DNA of 60,000 nucleotides from Polytrichum commune (Eukaryota > Streptophyta > Polytrichopsida > Polytrichales > Polytrichaceae), in the NCBI GenBank assembly GCA_950295325.1, contig OX485804.1:34846001-34906000 (forward strand). Reading direction: 5' to 3'. Made by a program: the position numbers and the translations under genes. Positions 32,294 to 42,955 of the stretch are shown piece by piece. The notes under the pieces were generated by a model. It worked only from the letters and a program-made list of their open reading frames with translations. It was not told the DNA's origin and ran no database searches. The first letter of the stretch is position 1, and the number at the start of each line of letters is the position of its first letter.

Positions 32294-32729
32294 TAGTTCA
32301 ATGTCCATGATGCTAATTCTGGAATCAAAACTTCTTTTATCATATTAAAAAAAAAGTTCCCAACATGGGGGGAAATTGAAAGGTTATGTAGTTGGGGGGG
32401 GGGGGGAGGTTGATAAGTAGGGTGAACAACTAAAGGGGTTGAGAGCTTATGAATCCCAACTTAATCTCACCACACTAAGTCAAGGTATGTGATGCTAATT
32501 TCGGGTTCAAAACCGCTTCTTATTATCTATTGAAAAAATTCTGTGTGATAAGGGATTTTCAACAGTTTCACCTTCGACATAAATATTACGTGCCTACCAC
32601 GGATCATTGGCCCGGGAATAGGCTTAGTGATGGAGTGAGTACTTGTAGGTAAACAAATTTAGTGAGGATGGGCGGGTGGGGGGAAGTGAAAGGTTGGCAA
32701 CTTACTTACTTGACAAGGGGGGTAAGTAA

Positions 32730-32992
32730 ACACATAAATAAATAATCAACATTGGGTAATCCAACGTGAATTTGAGTCCACTCGTCTTATTGAAGAATCC
32801 TCTTGGAGCAGGGTGGGGTTTACTGCCTACCTTTGCGGTGGGTGGGCTCTTGGCTTCCATCCTACCTACCTGGTTATTTTTTCCCGTCAAGTAGAGAGAA
32901 GGTTTCAGAGCAGGAATCGAATTGCCAACCACTCCATTCGGAAATGGGTACCTCTCCACTATCACCCTGGTAGTTTAGGGTCATCTCGGACC
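32730..32992 (-). mobile_element. tRNA-derived SINE, family 2, copy 1
   Basis: Flanked by the 10-bp duplication GGGTAAGTAA (32720-32729 and 32993-33002). On the - strand it starts GGTCCGAGATGACCCTAAAC, has a polymerase III box A-like GATAGTGGAGAGGTACC and box B-like GGTTGGCAATTCGATTCC, and ends in an A+T-rich tail with TTATTTATTTATG. It shares its first ~110 bp with 55440-55597. Confidence 0.85.
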
Positions 32993-33123
32993 GGGTAAGT
33001 AACATATCTAGGGTGAACATCTAAAGGGTCCAAGGCTTGTAAATCCCCAACCTTATCTCACCACACTAACTCAAGGGATGTGATGTTAATCCCGGGATCA
33101 AATATGCTTCTTTTTATTTTAAG

Positions 33124-33150
33124 GATAGATAGATAGATAGATAGATGTGT
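33124..33150 (+). repeat. (GATA)n microsatellite
   Basis: Five GATA units followed by a short GT run. Confidence 0.9.
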
Positions 33151-33285
33151 GTGTCCTAAACAATAAGGGATTCCCAACATTTTCACCTTCAACTTAAGTG
33201 TTACATGCCTGCCACAAATCCTTGGGCATGGAGTAGACTTTTGCTACGGGAGTTGAGTAGGTAGGCAAACAAAATAAGTAAATTC

Positions 33286-33508
33286 ATTATCCCAATTAGT
33301 GCGTGTTATTATTCGGAGTGACGTAGTACAATAAGTGTTCAATGAGAATGTAATATTTAACCAAGCAAAGTCACTCATATTCTACAATGTCCGAACAACC
33401 TATGATTGAACTTTTGTTTAGTAAAGAATGAAACTCCAAAGTGTACGTAAGACGTTACTGCACTGCATAACTCCGAATAGCAACACACAGTAATTGGGAT
33501 CATCAGTG
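33286..33508 (+). mobile_element. MITE family B copy
   Basis: Inverted ends TATCCCAATTAGTGCGTGTT and CACAGTAATTGGGAT; interior colinear with 37578-37800 and 44488-44708 (ACCAAGCAAAGTCA, ATTGAACTTT). Confidence 0.8.
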
Positions 33509-33519
33509 CTAAATTTTTG

Positions 33520-34172
33520 GATTACTCAGCAAGGGTGAAGAGGAGAGGGGGTAAAAGTAAAAAAATTGCATAAATAAGTAACTTAGTAGGGTGAGCAAAG
33601 TTGACAACTTATTTAGTCGGCAAGGGTGAAGAGGAGAGGGGGGTAAAAGTAAAAAAAGTACATAATTAAGTAACTTAGTAGGGTGAACAAAGTTGAAAAC
33701 TTATTTACTGGGCAAAGGGTGAAGAGGAGAGGGGGGGGGGTAAAAGTTTTAAAAATGACATAATTAAGAAACTTAGTAGGGTGAACAACGTTGGCAACTT
33801 AATTACTCGGCAAGGGTGAAGAGGAGAGGGGGTAAAAGTAAAAAATGCATAATAAAGTAACTTAGTAGGGTGAGCAAAGTTGACAAGTTATTTACTCGGC
33901 AATGGTGAAGAGGAGAGGGGGTAAAAGTTAAAAAATGACATAATTAAGTAACTTAGTAGGGTGAGCAAAGTTGACAACTTATTTACTGGGCAAAGGGTGA
34001 AGAGAAGAGGGGGTAAAAGTTTTAAAAAATGACATAATTAAGAAACTTAGTAGGGTGAACAAAGTTGGCAACTTTTATTCACTCGGCAAAGGGTGAAGAG
34101 GAGGGGGGGGAGGGGGGGGGGGTAAAAAGTTTTTTAAATGACATAATTAAGTAACTTAGTAGGGTGAACAAC
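33520..34172 (+). repeat. Tandem array, about 93-bp unit, 7 copies
   Basis: Units begin (G)GCAAGGGTGAAGAGGAGAGG near 33528, 33619, 33711, 33809, 33899, 33989 and 34085. Each has a G-run of 4-12, then TAAAAGT, ATAATTAAGTAACTTAGTAG and GTTGACAACTTATTTACT. G-run length varies between units. The array ends in a G/C-rich, strand-asymmetric stretch (34173-34440). Confidence 0.9.
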
Positions 34173-34440
34173 TGCAGGGGAGAGGGGGGGGGGGGGTGAG
34201 GTTAAGGAGGGGAGGTGGGATTTGGAAACTGCAAAGGAGCAGTTATGAGATCTTGGCCAAGGGATGGGCTGGAGCTGACACCCCAGATTCTGAAGAGGCC
34301 TGTCTGATCCCCCCTCCTCCCTTCTCCCTTCTCCCTTCTTTCCCGCCAGCCTGCCCAGCCGCCACTTTGGGCAGGCCCCCCGCAAACATTTCCTTACATC
34401 TCACTCGCTCGCTCCCCGCCCGCCTGCCTGCCCGTACAAT
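34173..34440. other. G+C-rich, strand-asymmetric stretch
   Basis: Purine-rich on the + strand to about 34240 (including a run of 12 G), then pyrimidine-rich from about 34310 (CCTCCTCCCTTCTCCC, GCCCGCCTGCCTGCCCG). Two 80-codon ORFs on opposite strands are low complexity. No gene assigned. Confidence 0.6.
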
Positions 34441-34659
34441 TTAACCTAACCTTAACGTCACTCAATAGACTTGTTCGTTCGTGAAGTAAAGCACATGAAC
34501 CCCCATGGGTTTCGTCTTGGGCTCCGATCACACTAAACTTTCCGTCCACTTCTAGCCATGACATCTATGGGAATTATGTTGAGAAATGGATGTTTGCCCA
34601 CCCCTTTTCACATTGTTACAGCCAGAGATGCCGACGGATGGTGCCAGAAGGGGTTGGTG

Positions 34660-35398
34660 TGATCAGCCCCTCAACCTTGTTAGGTGAGTGTGAGAGTTAA
34701 CGCAAAGTTATATGAGGTTTGTTTAATGCTTAGATTAGCATACCCAAGGAGTGGTGTCATGTTATTGAACATCATGTTTCTAGCTTGTCTTACTAGGATG
34801 AGTGGGTCAAGTTAGCCTTGCATAAGCCAATTTGGGATGTAGGACAATGGGTTTAGTCCCAGCCCCACGAGGTTAGTGTGAGAATTAACACAAAGTTATC
34901 CGAGTTTATGTCATGCTTAGACTACTAGCATACCCAAAGAGCGGTGTCGTGCTATTGAACATCAGGTTTCTAGCTTGTCTTACTAGGATGAATGGGTCAA
35001 GTTAGCCCTGCATGGGCCAATTTGGAATGTAGGACAATAGGTTTCCTCCCAACCCCACGAGGTTAGTATGAGAATTAACACAAAGTTTTCCCAAGTTTAT
35101 TTAATGCTTAGATTAGCATACCCAAAGAGCGGTGTCGTGCTATTAAACATCATGTTCCTAGCTTGTCTTACTAGGATGAATGGGTCAAGTTAGCCTTACA
35201 TAGGCCAATTTGGGATGTAGGACAACGGGTTTCGTCCCAACCCCATGAGGTTAGTATGAGAACTAACACAAAGTTATCCAAGTTTACTTTATTGCTTAAA
35301 CTAGCATACCCAAAGAGTGGTGCCATGCTATAAAAAATCATCAACTTTCTAGCTTGTCTTACAAGGATGAGTGGGTCAAATTAGCCTTTTATAGATCC
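34660..35398 (+). repeat. Tandem array, about 190-bp unit, 4 copies
   Basis: Units begin GGTTAGTRTGAGAATTAACA near 34678, 34871, 35061 and 35249. Shared blocks: GCATACCCAAAGAG(C/T)GGTG, CTAGCTTGTCTTACTAGGAT and GAATGGGTCAAGTTAGCC. No ORF is conserved across units, so it is satellite-like rather than coding. Confidence 0.9.
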
Positions 35399-35499
35399 GG
35401 GGATTCATGACAGCAGGTCCCATGCACATACCTTGTTTTTAGATCTTGAAACTCTCACAAAATTTGAGAAGTGGAAATTTGAGAAGGTCCCGAAAGTTT

Positions 35500-36440
35500 C
35501 ACCCAACTTTCAAAATAGACTCTGATACACGATGATGGCCTAATGAGCCCTTAGTAGAATGTTTTCTCAAAGAATGAGCAAACCCATGGTAGGATACGAA
35601 ACATGCAATTTTTATGTTTTTTGTGCGAGACGATGAATAGCAAATCCAAATCCCCTTCGTTGCCATTTGTTTCGTGCTTTTTGGAGCTCGTAGGAATATC
35701 TTATTCATTGCCAAAGTGAAAACTCTTGAACTCGTTAAGTGGTCGTATAGGTCCCCCCCCCCCCCCCCTTCCTCCCAATCATGTTGGTCGAGAAGAGGTC
35801 TATGGGCGATGAAAGCAGCTTCTGGCTTCCGGTGAGGCCACGTTGCATGTGCTTTCTCGACCGTCGGATTTGACCGATGTAAGATCTCCTCCGTTCCAGC
35901 CACCACTCATCCACTGCGTTATTGGGCTTAGAGTGGTCGGCAAAGTACGAGCATGTCATCCAATCTCTTTCAAACACATGATGTGTGTTTGGTGTTCATT
36001 CCTCGATCCACACCTAACCACATGCCACTCTCTGTGCCCACTTCTCATAGGATATGAAACATGCGATTTGTGTGAGATGATGTAGCAAATTTGAAACATG
36101 CCCGTAACCATTTGCCAAGTCATAAATTTGGGAGCTCGTATGAATATCTTATTCATTATCAAAGTGAAGATTCTTGAACTTGTTAAGCAGTAGTATAAGT
36201 CCCCCCCCCCTCCCAATCATGTTGACTATTGAACCTAGAATGGTTACCATATTCTGAGCACGTAGTCCAATCTCTTTCAAACAGACGATGCATATATGAT
36301 TGGTGTCCGTTCTCACATCCACACGTAACCACATACCACTCAAATATATATGTGTCCGTACTCTTGCAATGGTGGACTAGGTATGTTTTTCCTTACATGT
36401 TACCTTACACATTACCTTCAACTTCCATAGAAACATACTC
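35500..36440 (-). repeat. Dispersed G/C-tract repeat, two adjacent decayed copies
   Basis: Copies at about 35690-36080 and 36120-36400 share GGAATATCTTATTCATTRYC, a poly-C run (16 C at 35753-35768; 10 C at 36201-36210), CCCAATCATGTTG, CCAATCTCTTTCAAAC and CACATRCCACTC. They are inverted relative to 19300-19700. A third copy at 38010-39600 is split by the 38051-39356 element. Confidence 0.65.
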
Positions 36441-37575
36441 TATATAACTTCAAGTTCCCATGAAGCAAGTTGATGGATTGAAAAGCATGATGTCTTCGTG
36501 CTATGATCATGCCGAGATGTGGAATACCTTCGATTTGTAACTAGAAACATATTACCTTCAACTTCTATGTAAGTATTTGTAATAAGTATGTTCAAGTTCC
36601 TATGAAGCAAGTTAATGAACGAAGAAGCATAATGTCTACATGCTATGAACATTTATAAAAACATTTCACAAAAGAAACTTTAAGGAATATAGCAAATTTG
36701 TAAGGAGGCTAATGCACTTGATTTTATCAAATTTTGGCATTGTGCGATTCATATATGATGAATAAAAGTCAAGATTCCTTTGCAACTAAATGAGCTGCAT
36801 TTTGAGTTTTGAGAATGATAAGTTTCCATAATGAATCATGTAAGTTGACTTTGGGACCAAAAAAAAAAGTGTTGGAATTGGAATCATTGACAAATTTGGG
36901 TGCTTCTATTTGAAGGGTCTCAAGTGTTGATATGGTTAAATAGATCATAAACGATATATACATATTTATTTTTCTCTTCTTCTTAGATACTCCACTTTCA
37001 ATATTCCTTCATTGCTTTTATTGTAAGAAATTTACTAAATCCATCTCAACCAAACAACAAACAATTCCAAGTTATATAAAGATGAAAAATATTAGCACCT
37101 AGAACTCAAAGAAGCTTTCCCAAACTTTATGATTGCACTCAAAATGGGGAAATCCACCTTAAATTCCTTGATTCCTCCCCAAATCCTCCCTTAATGTTAC
37201 GGTTAACTCCAACGTCCCATGAGAAAGACGACATGGAATTATTGCATGAGAACATACCTCTCATTCATCCAACACAAAATCCTCAAAATAGCATGCAATC
37301 TAAAAATCACGATGTTTCATTTATTTGACACCAAAATTAGCTTCCAAGACCATGATTTAATCTAGAGGAAGTCATTCGAAATGAATAACCATGAAAGTTA
37401 TGTTGATTAAATGCTCTATGCCACAACTCACTCTTGACTAGGAGAAGTGGATGAGAGTAGGTTAGTGCATATGAGTGTGTATCTCTCATCCATCCAACAT
37501 AAGAGCTTACCCCCGATAGATTTGTGGTTGATTCATCTCTAATAACTTTTATTGAAACTAATTTGGTGTCTTCGA
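36441..37575. other. A+T-rich spacer
   Basis: Two short duplicated segments (AAGTTC(C)TATGAAGCAAGTT near 36450 and 36590). 37225-37350 resembles one unit of the 205-bp array (ACATACCTCTCATTCATCCA, ATTTGACACC). No gene seen. Confidence 0.5.
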
Positions 37576-37577
37576 AA

Positions 37578-37800
37578 GTACAAGGATTATCCCATTTAGT
37601 GTGAGTTACTATCTGGAGTTACGCAATGCTATAAGTGTATATTGAGAATGTAATATTTTACCAAGCAAAGTCATTTATGTTCTATAATGTCTGAACAACT
37701 TATTGAACTTTCATTAATAAAAATTGAACTCATGAGTAAGGCGTTCTTGCACTATGTAACTCCTAATAGTAACATGCACTAATTGGGATAATCAATGTAG
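37578..37800 (+). mobile_element. MITE family B copy, about 223 bp
   Basis: Ends ATTATCCCATTTAGTGTG... and ...CACTAATTGGGATAATC; inverted repeats of about 50 bp continue through the GGAGTTACGCAATGCTATAA / GCACTATGTAACTCC blocks. Confidence 0.85.
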
Positions 37801-38050
37801 TTATGGTGTCAAATAAATCCCCAAAAATAATATATGAACTACATACTCTTTCAAAGCTTTTACATCAGATGAATGAGAAGTACACTCGTATGTGATAAGG
37901 TAGACATGCCTCACATCAAAACTTCTCTCTTTACACACATTTCTCATATATGATATGAAAACACACAGTCAATGCAAGAAGATTAGCAAATCCATATCAT
38001 ACCCATAGTTGTTTGCCTCATAAATTTTAAAGCTCATATGAACATCTTAT

Positions 38051-39356
38051 CTCGGGGGGGGGCACTGGCGAAAAACGTAGGAACTACGTGCGATAAAATA
38101 TAGGGTCTTGTATAAAAATTTGACGTAAAATTTGTAAATTATTAGATGTAGTATAGGGTGCTTTGGGATTGTGAAACATGATTATATGTAATATAGCATT
38201 TGACAAAACATGATTAAATTACCTAAGTGATACATATAAAATAGCATGGAGAAAAAACGATAGTTTCAAAAATTAAATACTTTGCCACCAAAATATGGCA
38301 TGTTCTATATAGGAAGGGTTCAAAAGATAAGGGTGAGGGTTGGTACTAAGTGGGGCAATTGTTGGCAACCCATTGACTTGATGAAACGTGCACTCCGAAA
38401 CGGAAATAGAGAAACGTTCTTCCCAACTGCTATGGCTTACCTTCATTGGTTCAAAAAACAGCCGGGTCTCAACAAATATAAGTATGTTGAGAGTGACTGT
38501 GTGTGGGTTGATGTGGATGCTATTATCTCAACTGCGTCTCTATTGTATGAATCAACTAGCAAAATCTACACCTTAGATGAGGTAGATGCAAACTCATTGA
38601 GTGAGTTCATTTCAAAAAAAAAAAAAAACCTGCTAAATTTGTACTATCTCACACATGTGGAGATATAATTTGGAAAAGGGCTGAATGATCATTAGTATAC
38701 CTTGAAATCTGTAGTAGTCATTTCAGTTCGAGTACCCTCATATCTCCCACATGTGTAAATGGCAGCCTAGCTAGTTTAGGTGGATTTTGCTTGCATGGCG
38801 TGGGATTTTCCTCCAATGTGTAGGATTGGAAGATCAAGGCATCAATTGTCGGGATTCTGCAAACCTTGTAAATGTGACTTTGAGACACATGTGGCTGGCC
38901 TGTTCCCTAAGACCTCAAGGTTTCTAACTGTGTTATCCAACACAACTTTTATTCGTTGGCTCGTGTTGCTTAATGACATGTAATTGCAATATTTTGTTGT
39001 TATTATTTAGTGTTTTGCTTTGCCCTGACTTCAGTGTGACCCTGAACCCTAAACCCTAGTAAATGTTTGTTTCTCTTACTCTGTACATGTCCTTCTAACG
39101 AGAATTCTACTGTTCATACACTTTAAGGAATGGGGGCAATCAGGGGAAAAAAATACATATAAGTAATATAGGGTACCATAAAATCAACCATCCAAGAATT
39201 TATAATTACCAATAGGGTGCAAATAATCACAACAATTTACCATTATTTCAAAAATTAGCATCCCTTATAATCCTTTCTCATAGGTAAATAGCCCCCATTT
39301 TAATAGGTCATTATCGCAGGTGTATGCAAAATATACAAGGGAGTGCCCCCCCCGAG
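38051..39356 (+). mobile_element. Unassigned DNA transposon, 1306 bp, G-rich inverted ends
   Basis: Perfect 8-bp duplication CATCTTAT (38043-38050 and 39357-39364) around 15-bp inverted ends CTCGGGGGGGGCACT. A second matching motif, TGCGATAA, sits about 22 bases further in at both ends. It splits a copy of the G/C-tract repeat, whose two halves continue on either side. It contains a 128-codon ORF. An 8-bp duplication is compatible with hAT or KDZ/Zisupton-like superfamilies, but the termini are not a pattern I can name. Confidence 0.85.
38282..38668 (+). CDS. Hypothetical protein in the unassigned transposon
   Basis: The 128-codon frame reads from the TTG-initial track start; the first in-frame sequence is PPKYGMFYIGRVQKIRVRVG, so it is probably an exon or the 3' remnant of a longer gene. 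It is basic at the start, with VESDCVWVDVDAIISTASLL then IYTLDEVDANSLSEFI, and ends in a Lys run encoded by A-rich DNA. Composition looks coding. Further on, 38780-38983 reads RIGRSRHQLSGFCKPCKCDF, a Cys-rich piece that could be part of the same product. I do not recognise the family; a transposase C-terminal part is an inference from context only. Confidence 0.4.
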   Translation: MPPKYGMFYIGRVQKIRVRVGTKWGNCWQPIDLMKRALRNGNRETFFPTAMAYLHWFKKQPGLNKYKYVESDCVWVDVDAIISTASLLYESTSKIYTLDEVDANSLSEFISKKKKNLLNLYYLTHVEI

Positions 39357-39740
39357 CATCTTATCCATCATCAAAGTGAAGATTTTCATGCTCATCAAGT
39401 GATCATATAGCATACCACCCCCCCCCCCCCTCCCCCAACCATGTTGACTATTACACCTAGAACGATTAGCATATTTTGAACATGAAGTCCAATTTTATTC
39501 TTTTTATTTTTTTAATGAACATGTCTTTTTGATGCCAACTTTTAGATTTAAGCCTAACCATATACCACTCAAATATGGATGTTCCATACATATTGTTGTG
39601 TTCCATTTAGGTACGTCTACATTATTTCCCTCCCACCTACGAGAAGTGGTAGAGAGGGGAGATTATCGTATTCAAACATACCTCTCATTCATCCAACATA
39701 AAAGCCCTGAAAACAATATGCAACCCAAATGTTACTTTTA

Positions 39741-40241
39741 AAGTGGATTTCACACACGAGACTGAGAGCATGTGGCCATTTCACTTCAAGCACTCTCGTT
39801 GGTGGAAAAGGCGGAGCCGGTCCAAGTTCGCTTCACACTACGCTTGAGGAACCAACAGAGTAAGTGAATGCAAGATGGATGTAAAGTCTGCATGGGTTCC
39901 TTCATGGCATCCAAATGGATCATGTTTCATGGTCATTTGGACTATTTTCAAAAACCACCTCTTGGAGGTAGGCGTAACACAAAACCAGTAGACCATGGCA
40001 CTCCAAACACCCACAACTGTTGGTTTATTTTATTTGATCACGTGTGAGGACCTGCGTGAATAGAGATTCATTGAAATAGCATTTGGTTGAGGGCCCGGTC
40101 ACATATGACTTCACATTGCACTTGAGGACCCGTGACCACACCACATGATTTTGGAGGTGCTTTGGGACAACCTTTGCACACTTTCTTTTGGGCTCTCACA
40201 ATGTCATTGTCATGGCACTTGGCTCGTGTGCGAAGTCGCCC
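39741..40241 (-). mobile_element. Harbinger-type MITE family D, inverted copy
   Basis: Reverse-orientation match to the 42956-43938 monomer (CCAAAAGAAAGTGTGCAAAGG-type, TTTTCCACCAACGAGAGTGC, GGACCGGCTCCGCCTTTTCC on the - strand). The right end, CTCGTGTGCGAAGTCGCCC, is followed by TTA (40242-40244); the left end is damaged and merges with 205-bp-array sequence. Confidence 0.75.
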
Positions 40242-40284
40242 TTAAAGTCATTTGAGATGAATCAACAATAAACCTACAGAAGGT

Positions 40285-41520
40285 CACGTTTCTATGTTGT
40301 ATGGGAGAGGAGGGATTATTGTATGTTGTAAGGTATTCAAACATACCTCTCATTCATCAACACAAAAGCACTGAAAATAGTATGCAACCCAAATGTTACT
40401 TTTTTTAGTGGATTTGACACCAAAATCGTATTTTCAAAACCCCAACAAGCCTACTTGAAATGATTTGAAATTAATAAGCAACAAACATAAAGAAGGCCAC
40501 GTTTGTATGTTGTATGGGAGAGGAGGGATTATCGTATTCAAACGTACCTCTCATTCATCCAACACAAAAGCACTGAAAATAGTATGCAACCCAAATGTTA
40601 CTTTTCTTTAGTGGATTTGACACCAGAATCGTATTTTCAAAACCCCGAACGAGGCTACTTGAAACCACTTGAGATGAATCAACAACAACCCTACAAAAGG
40701 CCACGTTTGTATGTTGTATGGGAGAGGAGGGATTATCGTATTCAAACGTACCTCCCATTCATCCAACACAAAAGCACTGAAAATAGTATGCAACCCGAAT
40801 GCTACCCTTGTTTTAGTGGATTTGACACCGGAATCCCATTTTCAAAACCCTGAACTAGGCTACTTGAAACCATTTGAAATGAATAAGCAATAAACCCATA
40901 AAAGACCACGTTTGTATGTTGAATGGGAGAGGAGGGATTATTGTATTCAAACGTACCTCTCATTCATCCAACACAAAAGCACTGAAAATAATATGCAGCC
41001 CAAATGTTACTTTTTTAGTGGATTTGACACCGGAATTGTATTTTCAAAACCCCGAACTAGGCTACTTGAATCCACTTGAGATGAATCAACAACAAACCTA
41101 CAGAAGGCCACATTTGTATGTTGTATGGGAGAGGAGGGATTATCGTATTCAAACGTACCTCTCATTCATCCAACATACAAACACTGAAAATAGTATGCAA
41201 CCCAAATGTTACTTGTTTTTAAGTGGATTTGACACCGGAATCCCATTTTCAAAACCCTGAACTAGGCTACTTGAAACCATTTGAAATGAATAAGCAATAA
41301 ACCCATAAAAGACCACGTTTGTATGTTGAATGGGAGAGGAGGGATTATTGTATTCAAACGCACCTCTCATTCATCCAACACAAAAGCACTGAAAATAATA
41401 TGCAACCCAAATGTTACTTTTTTTTAGTGGATTTGACACCGGAATTGTATTTTCAAAACCCCGAACTAGGCTACTTGAAACCATTTGAGACGAATAAGCA
41501 ATAAACCTATAGGTGGTCAC
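40285..41520 (+). repeat. Tandem array, about 205-bp unit, 6 copies
   Basis: Units begin CACGTTTGTATGTTG at 40285, 40498, 40702, 40907, 41109 and 41314, with a seventh partial start at 41518. Each holds GGGAGAGGAGGGATTAT, CTCTCATTCATCCAACACAA, GCAACCCAAATGTTACTTTT and GTGGATTTGACACC. Ten-odd ORFs overlapping the array are by-products of its periodicity. A diverged unit lies at 39600-39740, so the array once extended left before MITE D inserted. Confidence 0.92.
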
Positions 41521-41559
41521 GTTTGTACGTTGGATGGATGTATGGATGAGAGGTAAAGC

Positions 41560-42175
41560 TTGTAAAGCTAAAAGTGTTCGTTAGCCACCTAACTTACCTT
41601 TAGCCTAGCTTAGCTTTGTGCACCTGCCACCCAAGGCCCAGACCTGGCTCACGGAAAGCTTGGGCGGCTTCAGATTCGGTTTCTGATCCGGCTTAGACTA
41701 AGTTAGTTAACTTATTAGGCTCAGAGTCAGCTCTCCGACCACTCAAACGGGAGCCTGCTAAGGGCGTACTTTTAAGTACACTAACTAATATTGTATTTAA
41801 TGTCTTGTGGTGTTCTCTTATATATGTTACCGTGGTAACTTTTATAAGTTAACGGTGCTTCTTTTCATGAACAACTTTTACAACCAACTCACTTTTTTCT
41901 ATGACCAACTTCATGACCAACTTAGTTTGTAGTTCACGTCCAAATGTCACATTGTTGAAACCAAAAGTTTGGTGTACTTTGGCATCCTCCTAACACTTGT
42001 GTCACGAAATATTTCATCACGAATGATTGAAGTTTGGACGGGAGAAAGAACACCCAAAAAGTGACGACATAATTGCAACATCGTAAATCTATAATGCCGA
42101 AATGTTTCACAAGAAATGACAAATAACGGTAATTTTTAGGTTTAGTGTGGGTGACACTGCATGGGTGGCGTAGAT
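41560..42175. other. Spacer without recognised gene
   Basis: Contains CTTAGC/GCTTAG-rich sequence at 41560-41720 and an A+T-rich part. A 153-codon ORF on the - strand (41934-42395) overlaps the neighbouring MITE and has no recognisable domain. Confidence 0.5.
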
Positions 42176-42178
42176 TTA

Positions 42179-42567
42179 GGGGCCGGTTTAGAATACGGTG
42201 AAGAAGTGCCCCAGTCCATAATTCGACAAGAATGGAGTGATATGATTGGCCTACGAACTGGGATTTTTGCCAACCAAGGTTTACACTACAGCCAAGACTT
42301 CTCCAGTGAAGAACTTCAAGCATGGATGAAACGAGCAATGACATGATTGCCAACTTGACAACACTTTTTGCTACATGGAGTTCTCTGGAGATCAAGTTTC
42401 TTGAGCAACCTCAAACCCTCAAACAATAAATTCGGTCTTTGGAGAACTTCAACTTTCTTGGTTTTTCCATCTGGTCTGCCATTCCAACCGTTGCCTCAAG
42501 TAACCTCGTCTTGGGCTGAAATTCTCGACCAACCATTGCACTTCTTCACCATAGTCTAAACTGGCCG
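42179..42567 (+). mobile_element. Harbinger-type MITE, 389 bp (family C)
   Basis: TTA at 42176-42178 and 42568-42570. Ends GGGGCCGGTTTAGAATACGG and CATAGTCTAAACTGGCCG. The terminus resembles that of the full Harbinger at 11214 (GGGGCGGTTTACACC), making that class of transposase a plausible mobiliser. Confidence 0.88.
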
Positions 42568-42955
42568 TTAGTAATTGAGCAAGACTAATCCTAGAATCGG
42601 TGACGCTACATACAATATAATAGTGAGTGTAGCTAACATACTTACTTGTTAGTCTTTACACATCAAAACAAGGCTTCTTTTCATTTGTTTGTTCAAGCTC
42701 TTAGACATTTGTACGATAACATACAAGTTGGCACTCGGGTGAGGTATATAAAGTGTTGGAACCCAATGGGGGCGAAAGCTGTGCAGGGCCATCTAAGAAG
42801 ACGCCAGGGAATATTTTTGGGGAAGAGGAATAGAGTACGTCCTGGGTACGAGAGATATAGGTAATATTATATGTCTATATTTATATAGATGCAAGGCTTT
42901 CTGATGATGAAGTTGGATCTTGATGCGGCTTCTATATATATCTTAGGGCCACTTC

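Larger units (their letters stand above)
31260..33290 (+). repeat. Dispersed repeat series with TGCCACGAATC/GGGTGAACAACTAAAG modules
   Basis: Three colinear copies, at about 31270-31510 continuing at 32294-32345, about 32380-32690, and about 33003-33285. Modules: AGGGTGAACAACTAAAGG, AATCTCACCACACTA, TGATGCTAAT, then ATGCCTGCCACRAATC-like, GGAGTAGRCTT and a G-rich run. The first copy is interrupted by MITE A. Origin unknown. Confidence 0.65.

Noticed and set aside
39036-39056. CCCTGAACCCTAAACCCTAG, resembling plant telomere repeats
   Set aside because: Only two partial units; common by chance and no array.
40503-41504. Several 60-116 codon ORFs on both strands
   Set aside because: They are periodic by-products of the 205-bp array, whose unit length is not kept to multiples of three.
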